From Nematostella vectensis (lineage: Eukaryota; Cnidaria; Anthozoa; Actiniaria; Edwardsiidae), in NCBI RefSeq assembly GCF_932526225.1, contig NC_064043.1, forward strand, positions 1 through 64,000: 64,000 nucleotides of DNA, in the 5' to 3' direction. Of the stretch, positions 10,647-18,628 are shown piece by piece. Every line of letters begins with the position of its first letter. Position 1 is the first letter of the stretch. The translations under genes were made by a program, and so were the position numbers. The notes beneath the pieces were generated by a model, which worked only from the letters and a program-made list of their open reading frames with translations, searched no databases and was not told where the DNA came from.

Positions 10647-10850
10647 CAGTGAATTTTCAAATCTAGCTGAAAACCTCAATTTTTGGGTATATATACCGTA
10701 ATTTTAAGACTAAAGGACAGCCTCCAGTCTTGAACAAGTGACAGATTGAGCACATAGCCATCATCAGCACCTATCAGGCTCTGTCCCTACCAGGTTTGGT
10801 TGCTTGATTCCCTAAACTGACCAATTACCCCTTACCCCCCTTACCCCCTT
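10647..10850. repeat. third copy of the spacer module found at 7720 and 9470
   Basis: Contains the same order AATTTTCAAATCTA, GACAGCCTCCA, GAGCACATAGCCATCATCAGCACCTA and CCTAAACTGACC seen near 7720-7900 and 9470-9650, more diverged. It ends the palindrome region and passes into C-rich sequence. Confidence 0.7.
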
Positions 10851-10852
10851 AT

Positions 10853-11180
10853 CTTGTATACGACGCCATAATGTCGGGGGTAAGCCACATATGCAATGAT
10901 TTCTTCATACCTCAACGCATAAAAAAGTTTTTTCGCGAGCGTGAACTTCGCGAATATTGGTCAGAAAGCCTCAAACTTGGCACAAAATCGTTAAACCTGA
11001 GTTAGGAAAGAACCCTTAACCCCAAACTTCGTATACGACGCGAAAATGTCGGGGGTAAGCCACATATGCAATGATTTCTCCATACCTCAACGCATAAAAA
11101 AGTTTTTTCGCGAGAGTAGACTTTGCTAGAGTTGATCAGATTGCCTCAAACTTGAGGTAGAAGCACCCTACACTCTTCAA
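10853..11180. repeat. ~90-bp CGACGC/CGCGAG blocks 1 and 2
   Basis: Two near-identical blocks (10856-10950 and 11031-11120) run TATACGACGC, ATGTCGGGGGTAAGCC, ACATATGCAATGATTTC, CCTCAACGCATAAAAAAG, TTTTTTCGCGAG. A third lies at 11422-11510. No ORF is supported. Confidence 0.85.
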
Positions 11181-12035
11181 CTAAGCCTTAAACCCGAGTT
11201 GAGGGCCCCAGAACCCTTAACCCCATGCTTAAACCGTGGTTAAGGGTCCCAGAACCCTTAACCCCATGCTTAAACACGAGATAAGTGCACCAGAACTCTT
11301 AAATCAAGTCAGGAACCTAAGTAAAGGACACCCTTACCCTTCAAGGAAGCCTCAAACTTGAGTTAAGTGCACCCTTACCCTTAAACCATGAGTTAGGAAA
11401 GTACCCTTAACCCCAAACTTCGTATACGACGCCATAATGTCGGGGGTAAGCCACATATGCAATGATTTCTCCATACCTCAACGCATAAAAAAGTTTTTTC
11501 GCGAGCGTAAACTTCACTAAAGTCCATCAGATTGCCTCAAACTTGAGATAGAAGCACCCTACACCCTTCAACTAAGCTTTAAACCCGAGTTAAGGGCCCC
11601 AGAACCCTTAACCCCATGCTTAAACCCGAGTTAAGGGCCCCAGAACCCTTAACCCCATGCTTAAACCCGAGTTAAGGGCCCCAGAACCCTTAACCCCATG
11701 CTTAAACCCGAGTTAAGGGCCCCAGAACCCTTCAACCCATGCTTAAACGCAAGTAAAGGGCCCCAGAACCCTTCACCCTATGCTTAAACCCGAGTTAAGG
11801 GCCCTAGAACCCTTAATCCCATGCTTAAACCCGACTTAAGGGCACCAGAACACTTAACCCCATGCTTAAACCCGAGTTAAGGGCCCCAGAACCCTTAATC
11901 CCATGCTTAAACCCAAGTAAAGGGCCCCAGAACCCTTAACCCTATGCTTAAACACGTGTTGCAGCCCCCCCTGACCCTTAACCCGAGGCTTAAACCCACG
12001 TCGAAACCCCCCTTACCCTTAATCTCATGCTTAAA
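11180..12035. repeat. 41-bp minisatellite, interrupted by block 3 of the CGACGC repeat
   Basis: Period 41 bp (for example unit starts at 11590 and 11631). Each unit carries TTAAGGGCCCCAGAACCCTTAA, an inverted repeat of seven bases, then CCCCATGCTTAAACCCGAG. Copies are regular between 11570 and 12000 and degenerate at both edges. The CGACGC block at 11422-11510 splits the left edge. C-rich runs resemble degenerate telomeric DNA, but the period is not a multiple of six. Confidence 0.9.
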
Positions 12036-12106
12036 CATCGCCAGAGACTAAGTGCCCAGCGGCACTTAGAAAAAATTTCGGCGGTCGATCTCCACCTCGG
12101 CCCACA

Positions 12107-12291
12107 GTCAAATTCCAGCAAAAAACGGTCAAATTCCATATTTTTGCAGTCGAATTCCACCAAAAACGGTCAAATTCCACCACTTTCGGTCGAATTCCAC
12201 CATCCCGGTCAAATTCCACCATCTTGGTGGAATTTGACCGAAAATTCGGTCAAATTCCACCTAATTTCGGTCAAATTCCACCGGGATGATA
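12107..12291. repeat. GGTCRAATTCCACC tandem array with perfect hairpin
   Basis: Eight direct copies and one inverted copy of GGTCRAATTCCACC separated by short variable spacers. The inverted copy makes a perfect 16-bp stem (12206-12221 against 12225-12240) with a 3-nt loop. Two more direct copies follow, then GGGATGATAG and the telomeric tract. Confidence 0.9.
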
Positions 12292-12292
12292 G

Positions 12293-13049
12293 CCCTAACC
12301 CTAACCCTAACCCTAACCCTAACCCTAACCCTAACCCTAACCCTAACCCTAACCCTAACCCTAACCCTAACCCTAACCCTAACCCTAACCCTAACCCTAA
12401 CCCTAACCCTAACCCTAACCCTAACCCTAACCCTAACCCTAACCCTAACCCTAACCCTAACCCTAACCCTAACCCTAACCCTAACCCTAACCCCTAACCC
12501 TAACCCTAACCCTAACCCTAACCCTAACCCTAACCCTAACCCTAACCCTAACCCTAACCCTAACCCTAACCCTAACCCTAACCCTAACCCTAACCCTAAC
12601 CCTAACCCTAACCCTAACCCTAACCCTAACCCTAACCCTAACCCTAACCCTAACCCTAACCCTAACCCTAACCCTAACCCTAACCCTAACCCTAACCCTA
12701 ACCCTAACCCTAACCCTAACCCTAACCCTAACCCTAACCCTAACCCTAACCCTAACCCTAACCCTAACCCTAACCCTAACCCTAACCCTAACCCTAACCC
12801 TAACCCTAACCCTAACCCTAACCCTAACCCTAACCCTAACCCTAACCCTAACCCTAACCCTAACCCTAACCCTAACCCTAACCCTAACCCTAACCCTAAC
12901 CCTAACCCTAACCCTAACCCTAACCCTAACCCTAACCCTAACCCTAACCCTAACCCTAACCCTAACCCTAACCCTAACCCTAACCCTAACCCTAACCCTA
13001 ACCCTAACCCTAACCCTAACCCTAACCCTAACCCTAACCCTAACCCTAA
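12293..13049. repeat. interstitial telomeric tract 2, (CCCTAA)~126
   Basis: 757 bp of CCCTAA with a single extra C near 12491-12494. Same orientation as tract 1. The near-perfect state implies recent addition or active homogenisation. Long PN, LT and RV dipeptide ORFs here are only six-frame readings of the hexamer. Confidence 0.98.
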
Positions 13050-13411
13050 TTCTTATAAGGTTGCAAATTATCTTTCTAAAGTAATCCAGCGAAATAGTCA
13101 TCTTTGAAAAGTTATCTCAACCAATTGTCTCACCCCAACAAGACATTTTGTAAATCATCACTCATCCCAGGAAAGGTTATACTCTCATTACAATCCTAGG
13201 AAGGGTTAGTTTTGGTGGTGAATTAATATTTTGAACATCTAACAATCCTACATAGGGTGACTATGAAAGCATTTAAAACAACCACTATCCCTTTGTGGGG
13301 TCATTTTATAACCCCCTAATTTGGGGGGAGGGGGGGGTTATATGGAAAAAAACATTGCATTTGAATTGATATTGAATTGATGAGTGATTCTTTACTTCTT
13401 TTTGTTTTTAG
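13050..13411. other. non-coding stretch, probably intron of the truncated recombinase gene
   Basis: No exon could be supported. It holds a perfect 10-bp inverted repeat (TATAACCCCC at 13307, GGGGGTTATA at 13333) enclosing a G-rich run, and ends with a pyrimidine-rich tract and AG that serve the exon starting at 13412. Confidence 0.45.
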
Positions 13412-14260
13412 ACAGATAAAGGAAAACCCTTTAGTGGTCCAGCATTCTCAACCCACATGAAGTCTGTCTTTTACCACCTAACAGGAGTGAGTGTCAACTT
13501 TCACCTTCTGAGAAGCTCCTTCGTGACTTATTGTTATGGGGACAGGTGAGAATTCCATGCTAAGTAGATGAAATTGCAGACTATTATCACTCACTCCCCC
13601 ACAAGACTCTGGACGGCACCATGCTGTGTTTATCAGCCATTTTCTTCACGAATAAAACGATTCTGTAATGATAACTTAGAACTATTAGTAATTACACACC
13701 GCAAGCAAAATTCACAACCAGGACTTTCTTTCTTTTGTTTTATCAGCCAGTGCACCGACGCAATGAAAGACAGTTTGGCGTCGGCCTTGAGACACACAAG
13801 GAAGCAAGCTCAACTCACCTATGACCGTAGAAATTCCAGCGAAAAGAAGAGTTTGGCTGTCAGCCTTGCTTCAGAATTAGCAGAAAATACAATCGAGTCA
13901 CTATCAGCTCAGCCGTCCGACAGAAATGCAGGGCTTGATAAAGGTAGCTGGGTTGCTCTCACAGTAGAAGGCAGCACTCTGGCAAATCCGAACATTCTGC
14001 TAGCTAGAATTCAGAACCTCATGCCTGGTAGAAATGCTTCGCTACTGTGGTTCAAGGCCACTGCGGAAAAAGGCCTGTACGCTTTTCACTACGATGAAGC
14101 CAGCTGGATAGAAAGCTTAGATGCCTTAGTTCCCGTCCAAGTGAATGAGATTAAAAACTCTCCCGTCCTCTACAAATTGACCACCTCATTGAAAAAAAAT
14201 ACACAGGGCGGTCTTGAACAACTGATAACATACTGTGAAGGACTGTGGATGGTGATTTGA
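13412..14260 (+). CDS. tyrosine recombinase (phage-integrase-like), 5'-truncated, two exons
   Basis: Exon 1 is 13412-13545 (after a TTTTTGTTTTTAG acceptor, ending CAG|GTGAGA) and exon 2 is 13747-14260 (after a TTTTATCAG acceptor). The 201-bp intron is GT-AG and the reading frame is kept across the junction. Exon 1 residues 31-34 are HLLR at 13502-13513, the HxxR box of tyrosine recombinases. Exon 2 gives the second histidine (RHTRK, His61) and TYDRR with the presumed nucleophile Tyr70 at 13820-13822; the His-to-Tyr spacing of nine is the family norm. About 150 residues follow, including WVALTVEGSTL and LLARIQNL, possibly a small SH3/BAH-like beta domain of unknown role. Known members cut and rejoin DNA through a 3'-phosphotyrosine, for example Crypton-type transposons or host genes derived from them. 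The N-terminal part with the first catalytic Arg and Lys is missing, and the coding run stops short of the telomeric tract. An eight-A run at 14192-14199 may carry a frameshift that replaces the normal C terminus. Likely a fragment. Confidence 0.7.
13546..13746 (+). other. GT-AG intron of the recombinase fragment
   Basis: Donor AG|GTGAGA, acceptor pyrimidine-rich TTTCTTTCTTTTGTTTTATCAG compressed over ~22 bp. Splicing turns GAC AG|C CAG into a continuous frame. The ATG at 13568 lies inside this intron and is not a credible start. Confidence 0.7.
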
Positions 14261-14311
14261 TGAGGATGCATTCTGTTTGGTTACCTGGAAGGAAAAGTTA
14301 TAATCCTTACC

Positions 14312-14918
<607 letters not shown>

Positions 14919-16375
14919 AAACATGACACTCCCCCTTAAAAGGAAAGTAAAAAAAAAATCAAAATTGTTGGTGGGGGTCTCTGCTGTGTTTGTTTTCTTT
15001 TTAGTTTTGTTCTATTATTATTATTATTTTCTTTTTTAGAGGGGGAGGGGAATTCAGCTAAAAATAGCCAAGGGTCAATTCAAGCAACTAGTACAAAAGA
15101 TGTTTTTTTGCAGTCCTTTATTCAATATATTCAAGGTTATCATGCAACTCTGTTGTTTGACTGCATATATATATTTTTTCTTTCTTTTCATTACAAGTGC
15201 TATATGTGTAAGTGGTGACCATAGCTATGATTACTATTATTTAGAATAATTTTTTACCTACTAACAGAAAACAACTTGACTGCAAAACACTTACTGTAGG
15301 GCACTCGATATTAGGCATTACTTTCATGTGGATGTAAGGTTGAAATGTCAAAACCTTCATTAACCCGTGAACTACGCTTTAGCGTATTACAATTTGTTGT
15401 GATCTGATTCTATTGTTCTTTTTTGTGTTTTACTAACTATTACCGTTTAACTATCACACTTTGTTTCACGGGTTAATGAAAACCACTCTAATTACTTACA
15501 GTAATTCTTTTTTAATATTATTATTTACTTGTATAATTTAGATGAGCAATACATATTTCTTTATGGCTTTGTAGAGCTCATCTCGTTCCTCATAAATAAC
15601 AAACAAAATGAAGTTTGTTCTTATTTGGGGCAAAGGAATCTACATTAGTTTTCTAATCAGATAATTGTTTTTTTTTTACACTCACCTGTTATTTCAACAG
15701 CTCTTACTTGAGTTTGCTTGTCTCAGAAATAGACCTTGCTTAATAAACAAATATATCTTACAAACTTATTTAATAATAGGTAACAACTGCAATATTGTAT
15801 GAAGAGAGTGCCCCTCCCTTCCCCCTGCTATTGTTGACATTATGCTCAATAAACTGTTACCTCTCCCCTCTCCACCAGTTAAGCATTCTATGTATGCTTC
15901 CCTGTACAAAATGCGCCCCTTCAAATAGAACATTAAAGTTCACATACTTGTTTACTTCCTCAAACTCTTTGCTTTGTGTTTTTTGTTAACTTCCTAGGAA
16001 CAAATTGAATACATATAATCAATAAATCTAGCAAGCTTATTTTACAAACTCACTTTTTTTTATTATTTTTGCGCAAAACCTATCAGGTTTAAGGGGGTCC
16101 AGCACAAAGAAAAAAAAACGAATTAAAAAAAAAGCCCATTGGCCTGGGATCGAACCCGGTCTGAAGAACAAAACGGAAACCATACATACGGATTACCCAA
16201 TCGGTATGGCAGCACAAGGCTTTTACGGAAGGCTGTAAAGAACCCGAAGGCCCCAAGCACCGATATTTCCGAGCGAATATGCTGTACAACACTCTTGCAA
16301 GGTTATCCCAACCCGCGCATTAATGGGGAGGACAATAACCAGGATCCCAGGCCTGTAATACGGTTACGCCACGCA
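14919..16375 (-). repeat. inverted partial copy of the 2-kb satellite
   Basis: This 1,457-bp stretch is the reverse complement of a satellite unit from its A-box start to the AGTGTCATGTTT segment (compare 16907-18363). It includes an inverted MITE at 15364-15472 and the Pol III-like B box (16146-16156, minus strand). It joins the direct array at 16375/16376 inside the sequence GCATAGCTC, where both parental sequences share AGCTC. Array arms of ~1.45 kb are thus separated by a 531-bp spacer. Confidence 0.95.
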
Positions 16376-16664
16376 TAGCTCTAGAGCCCTGACACAATGA
16401 ACTTCAGTGAAATTCTAATACTGACTTATGAGCTTTTAGTACATGTGGGAGACTTTAAACAAAACAAAAAAAATGACCACAAACTGTCAATTAACATAGT
16501 TTTCAATATAATATTGCATATTATTTAATAAGGTATTGACAGCTTTTAAAAAGTTCAACTGTTTGTTGACACTTAAAAGCCTACAATAATCACTGACTCC
16601 AGACATGCGCAGTACTATGTTACTGCCCCTTTAAAGTAAAATACAGCTTTACTTAGTCAGCGTA

Positions 16665-16685
16665 GACAAAATTGCGGATTTTGTC
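16665..16685. other. conserved small hairpin in the satellite unit
   Basis: Perfect 8-bp stem (GACAAAAT against ATTTTGTC) around a 5-nt loop. The loop is TGCGG in most units and TGCTG in units 4, 5 and 7, while the stem is unchanged. It is followed by a 22-bp-spaced direct repeat of TGTCAATATTCT (16682 and 16704). Confidence 0.6.
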
Positions 16686-16910
16686 AATATTCTAATATGA
16701 AGATGTCAATATTCTCCCCCCTTACGTCTTTATTTCTATTTATTTTATGATTTTCACATGATACCAAAACAGCGTCTTTTTTCTTCGCTAATTTGATGTC
16801 ATGTACACAATAAAAGAGATGCGCCCGTGCGCATGGCGAGTCCCCAAGGGACCCAAGACGCCCAAATAGACCTCTATTTTTTGTCATCCATAATCTCGGC
16901 GAGCTGTGCG

Positions 16911-16922
16911 TGGCGTAACCGT
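16911..16922 (+). promoter_or_regulatory. A-box-like element
   Basis: TGGCGTAACCGT against the tRNA A-box pattern TRGCNNARYNGG, differing only at the last base. Units 8 and 9 carry TGGCGTAAACGT. Confidence 0.4.
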
Positions 16923-17125
16923 ATTACAGGCCTGGGATCCTGGTTATTGTCCTCCCCATTAATGCGCGGGTTGGGATAACCTTGCAAGAGTGTTGTACAG
17001 CATATTCGCTCGGAAATATCGGTGCTTGGGGCCTTCGGGTTCTTTACAGCCTTCCGTAAAAGCCTTGTGCTGCCATACCGATTGGGTAATCCGTATGTAT
17101 GGTTTCCGTTTTGTTCTTCAGACCG

Positions 17126-17136
17126 GGTTCGATCCC
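17126..17136 (+). promoter_or_regulatory. B-box-like element (tRNA T-arm type)
   Basis: GGTTCGATCCC, one change from GGTTCGANTCC and identical to the T-loop of many tRNAs. The flanks form an imperfect T stem (CCGGG/CCAGG). Units 13, 15, 17, 19 and 21 have GGTTAGATCCC and unit 2 has GGTTCGATACC. Confidence 0.5.
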
Positions 17137-17148
17137 AGGCCAATGGGC

Positions 17149-17157
17149 TTTTTTTTT
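17149..17157 (+). terminator. T-run, candidate Pol III terminator
   Basis: Nine T residues 12 bases after the B box, followed by a second T-run about 5 bases on. T-run length varies between units but never drops below seven. Confidence 0.45.
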
Positions 17158-17807
17158 ATTCGTTTTTTTTCTTTGTGCTGGACCCCCTTAAACCTGATAG
17201 GTTTTGCGCAAAAATAATAAAAAAAAGTGAGTTTGCAAAATAAGCTTTCTAGATTTATTGATTATATGTATTCAATTTGTTCCTAGGAAGTTAACAAAAA
17301 ACACAAAGCAAAGAGTTTGAGGAAGTAAACAAGTATGTGAACTTTAATGTTCTATTTGAAGGGGCGCATTTTGTACAGGGAAGCATACATAGAATGCTTA
17401 ACTGGTGGAGAGGGGAGAGGTAACAGTTTATTGAGCATAATGTCAACAATAGCAGGGGGAAGGGAGGGGCACTCTCTTCATACAATATTGCTGTTGTTAC
17501 CTATTATTAAATAAGTTTGTAAGATATATTTGTTTATTAAGCAAGGTCTATTTCTGAGACAAGCAAACTCAAGTAAGAGCTGTTGAAATAACAGGTGAGT
17601 GTTAAAAAAAAACAATTATCTGATTAGAAAACTAATGTAGATTCCTTTGCACCAAATAAGAACAAACTTCATTTTGTTTGTTATTTATGAGGAACGAGAT
17701 GAGCTCTACAAGGCCAAGAAGAAATATGTATTGCTCATCTAAATTATACAAGTAAATAATAATATTAAAAAAGAATTACTGTAAGTAATTAGAGTGGTTT
17801 TCATTAA

Positions 17808-17916
17808 CCCGTGAAACAAAGTGTGATAGTTAAACGGTAAGAGTTAGTAAAACACAAAAAAGAACAATAGAATCAGATCACAACAAAGTGTAATACGCTA
17901 AAGCGTAGTTCACGGG
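17808..17916. mobile_element. 109-bp piggyBac-like MITE embedded in the satellite unit
   Basis: TTAA (17804-17807) CCCGTGAA ... TTCACGGG TTAA (17917-17920). TTAA target duplication and CCC-starting ends are the piggyBac signature. With flanks the inverted repeat is a perfect 16 bp (TTCATTAACCCGTGAA and its complement). A subterminal palindrome TACGCTAAAGCGTA lies at the right end. There is no coding capacity, so it is non-autonomous. It is present in every unit, hence inserted before amplification; units 3 and 6 have CCCTTGAA and units 22-23 CTTGTGAA at the left end. Confidence 0.75.
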
Positions 17917-18343
17917 TTAATGAAGGTTTTGACATTTCAACCTTACATCCACATGAAAGTAATGCCTAATATCGAGTGCCCTACAGTAAGTGTTTTGCAG
18001 TCAAGTTGTTTTCTGTTAGTATGTAAAAAATTATTCTAAATAATAGTAATCATAGCTATGGTCACCACTTACACATATAGAACTTGTAATGAAAAGAAAG
18101 AAAAAATATATATATGCAGTCAAACAACAGAATTGCATGATAACCTTGAATATATTGAATAAAGGACTGCAAAAAACATCTTTTGTACTAGTTGCTTGAA
18201 TTGACCCTTGGCTATTTTTAGCTGAATTCCCCTCCCCCTCTAAAAAAGAAAATATTAATAATAATAATAGAACAAAACTAAAAAGAAAACAAACACAGCA
18301 GAGACCCCCACCAACAATTTTGATTTTTTTTACTTTCCTTTAA

Positions 18344-18628
18344 AGGGGGAGTGTCATGTTTAAGAGATTTGCAATAGCTCTAGAGCCCTGACACAATAAA
18401 CTTAAGTGAAATTCTAATACTGACTTATGAGCTTTTAGTACATGTGGGAGACTTTAAACAAAACAAAAAAATGACCACAAACTGTCAATTAACATAGTTG
18501 TCAATATAATATTGCATATTATTTAATAAGGTATTCACAGCTTTTAAAATGTTCAACTGTTTGTTGACACTTAAAAGCCTACAATAATCACTGACTCCAG
18601 ACATGCGCAGTACTATGTTACTGCCCCT
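18344..18628. mobile_element. 285-bp TTAA-flanked inverted-repeat element in the satellite unit
   Basis: Left end TTTAAAGGGGGAGTGTCATG and right end, read inward on the other strand, TTTAAAGGGGCAGTAACATAG, matching at about 17 of 21 positions. TTAA flanks both ends. This fits a non-autonomous DNA transposon, but class is uncertain. The direct array's first base (16376) falls inside this element. Confidence 0.45.

Larger units (their letters stand above)
16895..17153 (+). ncRNA. candidate Pol III transcript in satellite unit (reference copy, unit 1)
   Basis: Read rightward, the module has TGGCGTAACCGT (A-box-like, 16911-16922), GGTTCGATCCC (B-box or tRNA T-arm-like, 17126-17136) and nine T residues at 17149-17157. 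Thirteen bases separate the B box from the T-run, where a tRNA would have its acceptor strand. The RNA would be about 255 nt. GGCCTGGGATC near the A box can pair over 11 bp with GATCCCAGGCC near the end, and CATACCGATT can pair with AATCCGTATG as an internal hairpin. The A-B distance (~205 bp) is far beyond that of a tRNA, so this is a tRNA-derived or SINE-like relic, or a larger Pol III RNA. Equivalent positions lie about 519-777 bases into every unit. No known ncRNA family was recognised. Confidence 0.35.
16376..18374 (+). repeat. satellite unit 1
   Basis: First direct copy, 1,999 bp, starting at the inversion junction. Used as reference: hairpin 16665-16685, A box 16911, B box 17126, T-run 17149, MITE 17808-17916, start of the next TTAA element 18344. 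Confidence 0.95.

Noticed and set aside
11570-12000. CRISPR-like array
   Set aside because: The 41-bp units are contiguous and without unique spacers, and the context is eukaryotic.
12286-13107. Long ORFs of PN, LT and RV dipeptides
   Set aside because: Six-frame readings of the CCCTAA hexamer.
13568-13746. ATG start of the recombinase ORF at 13568
   Set aside because: This part lies inside the GT-AG intron; the catalytic frame continues from exon 1 instead, and the leading residues show no family similarity.
16815-16835. NRF-1-like ATGCGC...GCGCAT element in each unit as a promoter
   Set aside because: It is only a short palindrome (broken in units 22-23) without a linked gene; not enough to call a regulatory site.
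16874-17143. 89-codon minus-strand ORF repeated in every satellite unit
   Set aside because: Begins at TTG rather than ATG, overlaps the tRNA-like B box and the other-strand ORFs, shows no domain, and its conservation is explained by whole-unit homogenisation.
16895-17153. A complete tRNA gene
   Set aside because: A and B boxes are ~205 bp apart, no proper D or anticodon arm or 5' acceptor strand pairs with the 3' end; only a T-arm-like end is present.
17291-17485. 64-codon minus-strand ORF (cysteine/leucine-rich) in most units
   Set aside because: Conserved only because the DNA is; disrupted or shifted in B-type units and unit 16/20, with no recognisable family.
16376-18374. 5S rRNA, U1, U2, U5 or U6 snRNA, or spliced-leader gene in the unit
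   Set aside because: None of the characteristic conserved cores of these RNAs was seen on either strand.
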